Shown piece by piece: positions 6,823 through 16,521 of a DNA stretch of 38,520 nt. Made by a program: the position numbers and the translations under genes. Source of the DNA: Saprospiraceae bacterium UBA7687 (lineage in GTDB: Bacteria; Bacteroidota; Bacteroidia; Chitinophagales; Saprospiraceae); assembly GCA_002482845.1 (NCBI GenBank), contig DLGT01000131.1, forward strand, positions 1 to 38,520, written 5' to 3'. Positions within the stretch are counted from its first letter, which is position 1, and each line of letters begins with the position of its first letter. Under the pieces are notes generated by a model. That model was not told the DNA's origin. It searched no databases and worked only from the letters and a program-made list of their open reading frames with translations.

Positions 6823-9573
6823 ATGAAATTTTTCAACGCTTACTTCATACTCATCTGCTTCTTTTTAAGTTGCCAGCAATCAGTACCAGACAAAAAATAT
6901 CGAATAGCCTTTTCTCAATGTTGCTCAGATCCTTGGCGAACGACAATGAACCGTGAAATGGAAAGAGAAGCGGCCTTTCATCCAGAACTTGAACTCTTGA
7001 TCGAAGTCGCTGGCAGTAACAGTCAAAAGCAGCTTGATGATATAGATTTGTTGATCAAATCAGGTATTGACTTGCTCATCGTGTCTCCAAATGAAGCAGA
7101 GCCATTACAATCAAAACTAGATAGTATATACAAAAATGGCACACCAATCATCATGGTGGATCGCAAGACCGAATCAAAGCTGTATTCTGCGTTTGTAGGT
7201 GGCGATAATTATGAGATAGGGCGTTCGGCAGCTAAATACTTGAAAGATGTACATCCAGAAGGTATGAGGGCTTTAGAGTTGGAACTTGGGATGACCATGA
7301 CGCCTGCTATTGAGCGGAACTTGGGTTTTCATGAAGAACTAAGTGACTCAAAAATCCACAAAGTCTTAGTATCTCTTCAAGATAATGAAGGCTTGGATGT
7401 ACTTAAAGAAAAAGTCGCAACCGCCTTCAAAAATCATCCTGACATCAATTGTGTTTTTGCACATACTGACTTCTTGGCGCAAGCGGCATCAAATTGGCTC
7501 GGTGAATTTACTCCCAACCAAAAGATAACGATCGTCGGAGTGGATGCCTTACCAGGCGAAGGAAATGGTATCGATATGGTGGAAAAAAATGTAATTAATG
7601 CATCTTTATTATATCCTACCTGCGGATCTGAAGCTATTTTATTAGCTAAAAGCATTTTAAATAAATTGCCTTTTGAAAAAGAAAACAAACTCAACACGAG
7701 CATTATTAATCTATCAAATGCGCGAACGGTACAACTTCAGTTCAAGAAAATGGATGGTCTTCAAAGTACTATCGATCAGCAACTATTATTTCTCGACTCA
7801 TTTAAGAAGATTTTTAATACACAACGTATTTTCATAGTCTTGTTGGTTACATCATTGATAGTTTCATTCATTTTAGGATTTTCACTTTGGAAGTCATTAA
7901 AAAACAAACAATTAGCAAATAATGAACTAGTTTCCAAAAATGAAGAAATCATCAAGAATCAAATTCATATATTAGAGATGTCCGAAGAACTCAAATTGGC
8001 TACCAATGCCAAGGTAAACTTCTTTACCAATATTTCGCACGAATTGAGGACACCGTTGACGCTAATCATGGGTGTTAGTGATGAATTACTCGCAGGCAAG
8101 AACAACGGAAAACAAACAAATGCGCTGGTCCGACAAGTGCAACAAAACTCTATTCGTCTGCTGAGGCTGATCAATCAATTGATGGATTTTAGAAAAGCTG
8201 AATTCAATAAAATGAATCTTTCAGTATCCGAATACAATATCATTGATTTCATAAAAATAATTTGTGACTCTTATAGTTCTGTCGCAGCTCAAAGGAATAT
8301 TTCATTCAAATTTTTGACAAAAACAGAAGAAATAAAATTATGGTTTGATCCCGACAAGATGGACAAAGTAATTTTCAATCTTCTTTCCAATGCTTTTAAA
8401 TTCACACCTGATAATGGTACTGTGACGGTCTCGATCCTTTTGGATTCATATGAAAAAACAGTTAAGATAAATTTTGAAGATTCGGGTAATGGCATTGACA
8501 AAGACGAATTTGAAAAGATATTCGAACCATTCTACCAAATCAAGAGCGTTCATTCTGCTGGAACAGGTCTAGGATTGTCTTTGTCCAAATCCTTAATAGA
8601 GTTGCACAAAGGTAGCATCAAAGTACAAAGCATCAAAGGACATGGCGCTAGATTCACCATAGTATTACCAATCGGCAAAGACCATTATAACGCTGATCAA
8701 ATCACCAAAAATGAAGACTATATTATATCCACTGATTCTATTTATGACGAATCACTCAACTATCAACTAGGGCAAGTCAATGAAAGAGAAATCAAGCATG
8801 TGGATGGTTTTCATATCCATATCATAGAAGACAATGAGGAAATACAACAATTTCTATTGCGAAATTTGGAGTCAAAATATCAAATCACACAATCTATTAC
8901 TGGCGATGATGGTTTTGCACAAGCTACCAACCTCGTTCCTGACTTATTGCTATGTGATTTGTCATTGCCGGGTATGGATGGCATAGAGATTGTAAAAGCA
9001 TTGAAAAACGATTTGCGCACTTCTCATATTCCCATTATCATATTGACATCTCGGGCTACTATATCCCAACAGATAGAAGCTATGCAGGCAGGAGCAGAAT
9101 CATTCATTACCAAACCTTTCAATATACAAGTCCTTGAAGTTACGATTCAAAACTTGATCCACAATCGTCAAATCCTCAAAGGTAGTATACATAATGATGT
9201 GATTGATCTAGTAGAAAACACTACACTCAAAACCATAGACCAAGACTTCATCAGTCGTTTAACAGTGTACATTCAAAATCATTTTACAGATCCACAATTT
9301 CAAATCAATGATCTGTGTAAAGAAATGCAATTGTCGAGGTCACAACTGTACCGCAAAGCAAAATCCCTTTTGGGCGAAAACATCAGTGATTTTATCCAAA
9401 ACAAACGGCTTTCTTATGCAGAAAAATTATTATTGGGTACAGATACTCCCATTGCTGATATCGCTTATTCCTCGGGATTTTCATCACCTGATTATTTTTC
9501 TACGGTATTTAAACAAAAATACAATGTCACGCCTAGCCAATTTAGACGTAATCTCCAAGACGAAAAAAATTAA
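6823..9573 (+). CDS. Hybrid two-component system sensor-regulator for fructose/fructan
   Basis: This 916-residue protein joins an entire two-component system. After an N-terminal hydrophobic segment (with Cys at LSCQQ) comes a periplasmic sugar-binding-protein-like domain (about 25-310; VSPNEAEPLQ and IIMVDRKT are typical of type I binding proteins). A membrane helix lies near 338-360, then a histidine kinase with HELRTP (H406), N box NLLSNAFKFTP, and G boxes DSGNGI and GTGLGLSLS. A receiver domain has phosphoacceptor D712 (CDLSLPGMDG) and KPF, and an AraC-type DNA-binding domain fills about 810-916. The layout matches the fructose-sensing BT1754 type of Bacteroides, and the sugar porter, SusC/D and GH32 genes follow directly. 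It probably binds periplasmic fructose and activates these genes; ligand identity is inferred from context. Confidence 0.9.
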   Translation: MKFFNAYFILICFFLSCQQSVPDKKYRIAFSQCCSDPWRTTMNREMEREAAFHPELELLIEVAGSNSQKQLDDIDLLIKSGIDLLIVSPNEAEPLQSKLDSIYKNGTPIIMVDRKTESKLYSAFVGGDNYEIGRSAAKYLKDVHPEGMRALELELGMTMTPAIERNLGFHEELSDSKIHKVLVSLQDNEGLDVLKEKVATAFKNHPDINCVFAHTDFLAQAASNWLGEFTPNQKITIVGVDALPGEGNGIDMVEKNVINASLLYPTCGSEAILLAKSILNKLPFEKENKLNTSIINLSNARTVQLQFKKMDGLQSTIDQQLLFLDSFKKIFNTQRIFIVLLVTSLIVSFILGFSLWKSLKNKQLANNELVSKNEEIIKNQIHILEMSEELKLATNAKVNFFTNISHELRTPLTLIMGVSDELLAGKNNGKQTNALVRQVQQNSIRLLRLINQLMDFRKAEFNKMNLSVSEYNIIDFIKIICDSYSSVAAQRNISFKFLTKTEEIKLWFDPDKMDKVIFNLLSNAFKFTPDNGTVTVSILLDSYEKTVKINFEDSGNGIDKDEFEKIFEPFYQIKSVHSAGTGLGLSLSKSLIELHKGSIKVQSIKGHGARFTIVLPIGKDHYNADQITKNEDYIISTDSIYDESLNYQLGQVNEREIKHVDGFHIHIIEDNEEIQQFLLRNLESKYQITQSITGDDGFAQATNLVPDLLLCDLSLPGMDGIEIVKALKNDLRTSHIPIIILTSRATISQQIEAMQAGAESFITKPFNIQVLEVTIQNLIHNRQILKGSIHNDVIDLVENTTLKTIDQDFISRLTVYIQNHFTDPQFQINDLCKEMQLSRSQLYRKAKSLLGENISDFIQNKRLSYAEKLLLGTDTPIADIAYSSGFSSPDYFSTVFKQKYNVTPSQFRRNLQDEKN

Positions 9574-9651
9574 TATTCAACTATAAGTAGTCCATTTTTG
9601 ATAAGTATTAAAGTTTACTATAGTCTTTAATTTGCAAAAGACTTAGGCTTA

Positions 9652-9718
9652 GTGTAAAATATACACCATATTTTGGTGACACAAAATTTAAAGTTTATGA
9701 CACAATTATTAAGGTTTA
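9652..9718 (+). promoter_or_regulatory. Candidate operator of the fructan locus
   Basis: Two tandem 21-bp units (9677-9697 and 9698-9718) both begin TGACACAA, both end GTTTA, and agree at 17 of 21 positions. Immediately upstream is a perfect inverted repeat GTGTA-N5-TACAC (9652-9666). AraC-type regulators usually bind direct repeats spaced by two helical turns, so this is the best candidate site for the adjacent hybrid sensor. It sits about 130-170 bp before the -7 element at 9846. Confidence 0.5.
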
Positions 9719-9824
9719 AATTAATATAAACAAATATATTAATGTATAATTATCTGACAAATAAATTGATAATGAAAAATTAACATGGTGATTAAAATCT
9801 AAGAAATAAAATATTAATTCACAA

Positions 9825-9853
9825 TTGCACACTTGCGGGAGAAGGTAGTTTTG
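9825..9853 (+). promoter_or_regulatory. Promoter of the fructan transport operon
   Basis: An exact -7 element TAGTTTTG lies at 9846-9853 with ATTG at 9825-9828, 17 bp upstream, as a plausible -33 element. The expected transcript start is about 15 bp before the ATG at 9875. The porter, SusC and SusD genes follow in the same direction without a strong terminator until 16230. Confidence 0.55.
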
Positions 9854-9874
9854 TGAAATAATATTTTAAAAATC

Positions 9875-11200
9875 ATGAGCCACAACAAAATCATGCTATG
9901 GTCACTGACCGTGGCAGTCGCTGGATTCCTATTTGGGTTTGATACTGTAGTCATATCAGGAGCAGATTTGCCACTGCAATCATTGTGGCCGCGTGGCGCT
10001 TTTTTTCATGGCTTTGTCATCATGGCATCTGCACTTTGGGGAACGGTAGTGGGAGCATTATTAGGTGCTATACCTACAGATAAACTGGGTAGAAAAAATA
10101 CGCTTATCATCATTGGTATCTTGTACTTTGTCTCTGCTGTTGGCTCGGCACTAGCTACTGATCCCATTATGTTTGCTATTTTTAGATTCATAGGTGGGCT
10201 TGGTGTAGGCGCTTCTACCATAGCCGCTCCTGCTTACATCTCAGAGATATCACCAGCGCATGACCGCGGCAGGCTAGTGGGCATGTACCAATTCAATATA
10301 GTTTTGGGTATTTTAGTGGCTTTTTTATCCAATTATCTACTCAAAGATTTCGGGACTGAGCCTTGGAGATGGATGGTCGGAGCAGAAGCATTACCTGCTT
10401 TGTTTTACACCGTTGTGGTATTCTTTATACCCGAAAGCCCAAGGTGGTTATTGTTGAAGGAAAAAGATCGTGCAGCAGCAGAAGCTACATTGGCTGTCAT
10501 AGACCCACAAACACCTGTCCAAACCCAAATTAATGATATATTGTCTGATCATAAATCAGTAAATACGGATGAAAGTATTTTTGACAAAAAATATCGATTT
10601 CCTTTGATTTTAGCTTTTCTGATCGCCTTTTTTAATCAGTTTTCTGGTATCAATGCATTTCTATATTATGCGCCAAGAATATTTGAGATCGCCGGACTGG
10701 AAAAAAGTGCATCACTCATGAGCAGTGTAGGTATAGGTTTAGTAAATTTGATTTTCACGATGATAGGAATGAGCTTGATCGATAAGGTCGGACGTAAGAA
10801 GCTAATTTACATAGGCTCCATAGGATACATCATATCGCTGTCATTAATAGCCATGGCATTTTACCTCGAATGGCAAGGATTTGCCGTTCCACTTTTCTTG
10901 TTCCTTTTTATTGCATCACACGCCATCGGCCAAGGAGCTGTCATTTGGGTGTTTATATCCGAGATATTTCCCAATCATTTGAGAGCAAGTGGTCAAGCAT
11001 TTGGTAGTTCGGTCCATTGGTTATTGGCAGCCAGTATACCTGCGATGATTCCATACCTATTTAATACGATCGGGGCGAGTACTGTCTTTATGATCTTTGC
11101 CCTAATGATGGTCGGACAGTTGGTATTCGTATGGCGAATGATGCCAGAGACCAAAGGAGTATCTCTCGAAGAATTAGAAAAACAATTGATGAACCGTTAA
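9875..11200 (+). CDS. MFS sugar porter, probable inner-membrane fructose importer
   Basis: This 441-residue protein has about twelve membrane helices and the sugar porter family signatures: DKLGRK between helices 2 and 3 (about 70-75), PESPRWLL at the end of the first half (about 189-196), a second DKVGRKK loop, and PETKGVSLEELE at the C terminus. Sugar porters carry monosaccharides across the inner membrane, usually with protons. Its place between a fructose-type hybrid sensor and SusC/D with GH32 suggests fructose released in the periplasm as substrate, like BT1758 in the Bacteroides fructan locus. No fructokinase gene is in the window, so phosphorylation must be encoded elsewhere. Confidence 0.9.
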   Translation: MSHNKIMLWSLTVAVAGFLFGFDTVVISGADLPLQSLWPRGAFFHGFVIMASALWGTVVGALLGAIPTDKLGRKNTLIIIGILYFVSAVGSALATDPIMFAIFRFIGGLGVGASTIAAPAYISEISPAHDRGRLVGMYQFNIVLGILVAFLSNYLLKDFGTEPWRWMVGAEALPALFYTVVVFFIPESPRWLLLKEKDRAAAEATLAVIDPQTPVQTQINDILSDHKSVNTDESIFDKKYRFPLILAFLIAFFNQFSGINAFLYYAPRIFEIAGLEKSASLMSSVGIGLVNLIFTMIGMSLIDKVGRKKLIYIGSIGYIISLSLIAMAFYLEWQGFAVPLFLFLFIASHAIGQGAVIWVFISEIFPNHLRASGQAFGSSVHWLLAASIPAMIPYLFNTIGASTVFMIFALMMVGQLVFVWRMMPETKGVSLEELEKQLMNR

Positions 11201-11314
11201 AAAAATAACCATTATTCATACATTCACCCATCTTCGAATATCAAAATAATAATTTAACACAAATCACTCAACATGAGTATCCTTAATTTCAGTAATTTCA
11301 AAACAATACTTATC

Positions 11315-14300
11315 ATGACAAAAAAAGCCTTACTCTCCATTTTCTTAATTCTTCAAACATTCTTTGTAATTGAAGCGCAACGCCAAATAACAGGTATAGT
11401 GCGCGGGAGCGACATATCTGAACCATTAATAGGTGCTAATATTTTAGTGTCCAAGTCACAGGACGGAACCATCACTGATGTGGAAGGTAAATTTAGTATC
11501 TTCGTACCAGATGGTATAACGAGTTTAACTATTTCTTACATTGGATATACATCACAGGAAGTTTCCATTGTAGGAACCAATTATGTAGAAGTTGCACTAG
11601 AACCAGGTCAAGAATTAGCTGAAGTGGTTGTAGTTGGTTATACATCACAAAACAAGGTAGATTTGACGGGGTCGGTTGCCGTAGTTGATATGAAGCCTAT
11701 TAAAAATAACAGTACAGGAAACCCTATGCAATCCATGCAAGGTAGAGTTGCTGGTTTGTATATCGAAAGAGACGGTTCTCCAAATGGGTCAAATGGAAGG
11801 ATTTTAATCAGAGGTGCCAATACTTTAGGCAATAATGATCCATTATATATCATAGATGGAATTCCGACTACTAGGCCAGAAGTATTCCAAAATTTGAATC
11901 CCGCTACCATAGAGTCAGTGCAAGTATTGAAAGATGCATCTGCACAATCTATTTATGGTGCAAGAGCATCTAATGGTGTAATCATAGTTACGACTAAAAA
12001 TGGAGGCAATACTGAAGGGAAAGTAGCATTTCAGTTTAATAGCCGGATTTCTGCACAATCTGAAAAATCAATGCGTTTTAATATGTTGAATGCTGAAGAT
12101 AGAGGAAAGGCGTTATGGCAAGCATCGGTAAATGATCGGCAAGATCCTGTAGCAGGCTATGGCGATATCTACGATTTTAAATGGAATAATGATTTTGACA
12201 ACCCAATATTACAAAGTGTTAGTGCAAAGCCATTCGTAGGTGGCGACCCTAATACACCTGTAGGAGATACAGATTGGCAATCAGAATTATATAAAACTGG
12301 AATAGTAACGCAAAATGATTTTACGGCTTCGTATGGTAGTAAAAATTCATCCATAGAAGTCAATCTTGGTCAATTGAAAAATACGGGTATGCTTAGATTT
12401 ACTAACTATGATCGATTGAGTGGTAGTATCAATGCACTTACCAGAGCGTTTAATAATAAATTAAATTTGGGTGTAAATTTAAGAATTGCAAATTCGAATG
12501 AAACCTTGACGGCACGAGATTTAGGTGGTGCATCCACTTCATTCTTGGCTGTGACACTTGCACCTACTATTCCCGTATATCAAAAAGATGGTACAACTTA
12601 TGCAGGTGCTTCAGGTGGTGGATATTCGGACAGAAATAACCCACTTCATATGCAAGATTTAGCAAAATGGAATAATGCCAATCGCTTAAGTACATTTGGA
12701 AATATATTTTTAGAGATCCAACCAATTAAAAACCTATTTTTCAAATCAAATTTAGGCGCAGATAATGCAACATTTTTGAATAAAGTGATTACACCAAAAT
12801 TTTCAGAAGGAGCTTTTAATAGAACTACAAATAGCTTATCTTTAGATCAGAATCATTATTTAAGTACCACCTGGGCTAATACTCTGAGATATAATCTAGA
12901 ACTTAATGAAAAAAATAGTTTTAAATTTTTATTAGGTACCGAGTTTATAAAAACAGATTTTGACTTTCAATTCACCAAAAAAGAAGGATTTGCACTCCAA
13001 ACTGAAGACTATTTTACGCTCAATGCTGGTACAGGAAATACAACCGTTGCTGGTGGTTCAACTGGTAATCGTTTGTTTTCTCAATTTGGACGTGTAGATT
13101 ATAATTATTCCAATAAATATTTGGTGGCACTTACACTTCGACGAGATGGATCATCACGTTTTGGAGCAGATAATCAATTTGGTATTTTCCCAGCTGCATC
13201 TGTAGGTTGGAGAGTTGACCAAGAAAATTTTATGCTAGACAATAAAGTCATCTCACAGTTAAAAGCGAGAGTAGGTGTAGGTCGAGTAGGGAATCAACAA
13301 ATTGGTGATTTGGCTCGTTTTGGATTATTTGATACAAGGTATGGCACGACACAAGCTCAGTTGGTAGGTGGTTTTTGGGAACAATATATGAATATTGGTA
13401 CAGCTTATTCATTATCAGGCGCAAATACGGGTACACTGCCTTCTGGTTTTGTACAAACTCAAGCGGCAAATCCTTCATTGAAATGGGAAACTACAGATGA
13501 AGTCAATGCTGGTATTGATTTTGGATTTTTAAATGATAAAATTTTTGGATCATTTGATTATTTTACGCGTAAGACGTCAGGTATTTTGATTACACCTCCA
13601 GTAGCTGCTACACTTGGTGAAGGTCAAACTAAGGCAGTCAATGGTGCATCAAAGTCCAATAAAGGTTGGGAGTTTGTCTTAGGCTATAAAGGAGGAAATT
13701 CCAATGGTTTAAGCTATAATATTATCACAAATTTTGCCCACTTTAGAGATAAAATCACGGAGCTTCCAGAAAATGTAAGACCTGCTTATGCTGGAAATCT
13801 TGTCAATACAATTATTGGACGTTCACAATTTGATATTTTTGGATACCAAACCAATGGCTTGTTCCAATCACAGGCTGAAGTAGATGCAGCGCCTACGCAA
13901 ATCGGTGCAGGACCAGGCAGAATTAGATACGTTGACATCAATAGTGATGGGAGAATTGACGACTTGGACAGAACATGGATTGGCACTACTTTGCCTGCTT
14001 TAGAATATGGATTGAGGGTTGATTTAGAATACAAGAAATTTGACCTGTCATTGTTTGGATCGGGTGTTGCTGGTAGAAAGGGATTTGATGTATATACTGT
14101 TTTCAACAATCTGATGAGAGGACGCGAAAATGTAGGTCCAGGTGTGTTTAATGGATGGACTCCTGAAAATACTGATACCAATGTTCCCGCACTTACACTT
14201 AAAGACAATAATGGAGAAGGAAGAACTTCTGATTATTTTATTGTGAACACATCATACTTTAAAATGAGAAACATCCAACTTGGGTATTCTCTTACCCCTA

Positions 14301-14455
14301 AATCAGTCTTAACAAATCTTCGCATTTACGTTATGGCTGAAAATCTATTCTGGATCAAAAGTTCTAAATACTTGAGCCCAGATCCGGAGCGAATTGATTT
14401 AGACCCTATTCCAATTCCTAAGACATTTACATTTGGTGTGAATGCATCTTTCTAA
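11315..14455 (+). CDS. SusC-like TonB-dependent outer-membrane transporter
   Basis: The preferred ATG at 11315 gives 1046 residues with a clean signal peptide (MTKKALLSIF... ending FVIEAQ); an ATG at 11273 would add 14 residues ahead of it. After the signal is a carboxypeptidase-regulatory-like beta domain (ITGIVRGSDISEPLIGANI), then the plug domain with QGRVAGLYIE, RGANTLGNNDPLYIIDG and SIYGARASNGVIIVTTK, all hallmarks of SusC/RagA transporters, and a long beta-barrel ending in FTFGVNASF. It imports oligosaccharides through the outer membrane with TonB energy, paired with the SusD lipoprotein encoded 37 bp downstream. With GH32 nearby the cargo is probably fructo-oligosaccharides from levan or inulin. 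Confidence 0.93.
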   Translation: MTKKALLSIFLILQTFFVIEAQRQITGIVRGSDISEPLIGANILVSKSQDGTITDVEGKFSIFVPDGITSLTISYIGYTSQEVSIVGTNYVEVALEPGQELAEVVVVGYTSQNKVDLTGSVAVVDMKPIKNNSTGNPMQSMQGRVAGLYIERDGSPNGSNGRILIRGANTLGNNDPLYIIDGIPTTRPEVFQNLNPATIESVQVLKDASAQSIYGARASNGVIIVTTKNGGNTEGKVAFQFNSRISAQSEKSMRFNMLNAEDRGKALWQASVNDRQDPVAGYGDIYDFKWNNDFDNPILQSVSAKPFVGGDPNTPVGDTDWQSELYKTGIVTQNDFTASYGSKNSSIEVNLGQLKNTGMLRFTNYDRLSGSINALTRAFNNKLNLGVNLRIANSNETLTARDLGGASTSFLAVTLAPTIPVYQKDGTTYAGASGGGYSDRNNPLHMQDLAKWNNANRLSTFGNIFLEIQPIKNLFFKSNLGADNATFLNKVITPKFSEGAFNRTTNSLSLDQNHYLSTTWANTLRYNLELNEKNSFKFLLGTEFIKTDFDFQFTKKEGFALQTEDYFTLNAGTGNTTVAGGSTGNRLFSQFGRVDYNYSNKYLVALTLRRDGSSRFGADNQFGIFPAASVGWRVDQENFMLDNKVISQLKARVGVGRVGNQQIGDLARFGLFDTRYGTTQAQLVGGFWEQYMNIGTAYSLSGANTGTLPSGFVQTQAANPSLKWETTDEVNAGIDFGFLNDKIFGSFDYFTRKTSGILITPPVAATLGEGQTKAVNGASKSNKGWEFVLGYKGGNSNGLSYNIITNFAHFRDKITELPENVRPAYAGNLVNTIIGRSQFDIFGYQTNGLFQSQAEVDAAPTQIGAGPGRIRYVDINSDGRIDDLDRTWIGTTLPALEYGLRVDLEYKKFDLSLFGSGVAGRKGFDVYTVFNNLMRGRENVGPGVFNGWTPENTDTNVPALTLKDNNGEGRTSDYFIVNTSYFKMRNIQLGYSLTPKSVLTNLRIYVMAENLFWIKSSKYLSPDPERIDLDPIPIPKTFTFGVNASF

Positions 14456-14492
14456 TTAAAATAATTTATAAAATATAATAAATAGTTACAAA

Positions 14493-16199
14493 ATGAAAAA
14501 CAAGATATTTTCAATTTTAGCTTTAACAGGTCTACTGTTTTTAGGTTCGTGTACAGATTCACTTGATTATACACCAACAGGCGTGTTATCTTCATCTGAC
14601 TTGACTTCACCCACGGCTATTGATGGCCTCGTTACTTCAGCATATGCAGCAATTGGCAATGGAGACATGATTGGCCCAATATACAGTGATTGGGTATATG
14701 GAAGTGTACGTTCTGATGACACATACAAAGGTGGCGGTGGCACTGGTGACGTAGGTGAAATAGATGCTTTAGAACATTACAATCTCACAACGCCAACTAT
14801 GGGCGCATTTGTCACCCGTACTTGGCAAAATCTTTTCAAATCAATATCCAGATGTAATGTGGCCTTACGAGCTGTAAATACACTAAATGAAACTGAATTT
14901 CCAGCCAAAAAAATTCGTTTGGCAGAGTTACGTTTTTTAAGAGGGCACAGCTATTTCATTATGAAAAAATTGTATAAGAACATTCCTATTTTTGATGAAA
15001 CTGTTAGCGATGAAGAAATTTTAAAGGTTTCAAATACGCTTAGCAATGAAGAATCATGGAATAAAATTGCAGCTGATTTCCAGTTTGCAATTGACAATTT
15101 ACCTGAGACACAACCTGAGCTTGCTAGGGCTAATAAACTATCAGCCCAAGCTTATTTGGCTAAACTTAGATTGTATCAAGCTTATGAGCAAGACGATAAT
15201 CATAAAGTTACAAATATCAATAAAACAAGATTACAAGAAGTAGTTACGCTCACACAGGCTGTTATCTCGTCTGGTAAATTTTCGCTTCATGCTGACATAG
15301 CAAATAATTTTTTACCTGAGACTGAAAATGGTCCTGAGTCAGTTTTTGCTATTCAGTTTACTATAAATGATGGTACTACTGCAGGAAGAATGAGTTTTGA
15401 AGATGGTTTGAATTATTCACACGGAGCTCCTCAATATGGCTGTTGTGGATTCCATGCAGGTAGTCAAAATTTAGTCAATGCACACACTACAAATGCAGAT
15501 GGGTTGCCAAATTTTGATACTTTCAATGATAACATTGCTGATCTAAGCGCTCAATCAGTTGACCCACGACTTGACCATACAGTAGGTATAGATGGTCATG
15601 TTTATAAGTATGATAATACAGCACTTTTTAGCAATAGTTGGGTAAGAGATCCCGGCGTTTATGGCAATTTTCATACCATGAGGTTTCAACAATTAGCATC
15701 TAGCGGATCTTATTTTAAACTTGGACCATTTATGGGAACTGCCAAAAATTATGATATTATTCGATACGATGATATTTTATTAATGCAAGCTGAGGCGTAT
15801 ATTCAATTGGGTGAGCAAGATAAAGCTTTGCCATTAATCAATCAAATCAGAGATAGAGCTGCACAAAGTACTGGAAAATTAAAAAAATTGGATGGAACTT
15901 TTGCTGCAACCTATAATGTAAAACCATATACTTCTGCTGGTTGGACTAAGGATTTTGCTTTTAAAGCTTTAATATGGGAGCGTCGTTTAGAATTTGCCAC
16001 TGAAGGACACAGGTTTTTTGACCTCGTTCGTTGGGGTATTGCTGAACAAACGCTAAATGCATACATTGAAAAGGAAAAAGTTAGAAGGCCATATTTAGCA
16101 ACAGCAAAATTTACGGCGGGTAGAGATGAATATTTGCCAATACCTCAAGCCGAAATTACTTTTACGAACGGTTTATACAAACAGAATCCTGGATTCTAA
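14493..16199 (+). CDS. SusD-like nutrient-binding outer-membrane lipoprotein
   Basis: This 568-residue protein of the SusD/RagB family begins with a lipoprotein signal ending LFLGSC (C20). The helical N-terminal region with TPR-like repeats includes the typical ELRFLRGHSYF (about 151-161), and the C-terminal part has MQAEAYIQLGEQDKALPLINQIRDRA and WERRLEFATEGHRFFDLVRWG, both very characteristic. It closes over the outer face of the SusC barrel and captures the glycan. A strong terminator follows, so the porter-SusC-SusD transcript probably ends here. No separate surface glycan-binding protein (SusE/F-like) is encoded beside it. Confidence 0.95.
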   Translation: MKNKIFSILALTGLLFLGSCTDSLDYTPTGVLSSSDLTSPTAIDGLVTSAYAAIGNGDMIGPIYSDWVYGSVRSDDTYKGGGGTGDVGEIDALEHYNLTTPTMGAFVTRTWQNLFKSISRCNVALRAVNTLNETEFPAKKIRLAELRFLRGHSYFIMKKLYKNIPIFDETVSDEEILKVSNTLSNEESWNKIAADFQFAIDNLPETQPELARANKLSAQAYLAKLRLYQAYEQDDNHKVTNINKTRLQEVVTLTQAVISSGKFSLHADIANNFLPETENGPESVFAIQFTINDGTTAGRMSFEDGLNYSHGAPQYGCCGFHAGSQNLVNAHTTNADGLPNFDTFNDNIADLSAQSVDPRLDHTVGIDGHVYKYDNTALFSNSWVRDPGVYGNFHTMRFQQLASSGSYFKLGPFMGTAKNYDIIRYDDILLMQAEAYIQLGEQDKALPLINQIRDRAAQSTGKLKKLDGTFAATYNVKPYTSAGWTKDFAFKALIWERRLEFATEGHRFFDLVRWGIAEQTLNAYIEKEKVRRPYLATAKFTAGRDEYLPIPQAEITFTNGLYKQNPGF

Positions 16200-16229
16200 A
16201 ATGATTTTGTTAGAATAGGTTTATAATTG

Positions 16230-16259
16230 AATGGTAGCAGTTTGGCTTCTGCTACCATT
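16230..16259 (+). terminator. Rho-independent terminator after SusD
   Basis: A perfect 11-bp inverted repeat (AATGGTAGCAG at 16230-16240 and CTGCTACCATT at 16249-16259) encloses an 8-nt loop and is followed by a T-rich run. It lies 30 bp after the SusD stop. The remaining 262 bp to the GH32 start hold no gene and no clear promoter that I can name, though a separate promoter is expected. Confidence 0.85.
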
Positions 16260-16521
16260 TTATAAACTTTTCCTCTGTTATTTTTTTTATTAAAAAAAAT
16301 GGGTCTATATTTAATGGATAATATATAAAACGCTGTATGTCATGGATATGTATAGGGAATAAATATGTAGCCTTGCTTTGGGCTCACAATCACCTTGGGA
16401 AATAAAGGAAATTAGTTTCAATACAGTTAATAGTAAGCGATTACTTGATTAGATATCCTGAATTTTTTCAATAATTGAATCATAACCACTTTTTCCTTTC
16501 TATTTAATAATATCTTATAAA

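Noticed and set aside
13786..14208. 140-codon minus-strand frame inside SusC
   Set aside because: It is antisense to the conserved barrel of SusC and shows no recognisable domain, signal or promoter.
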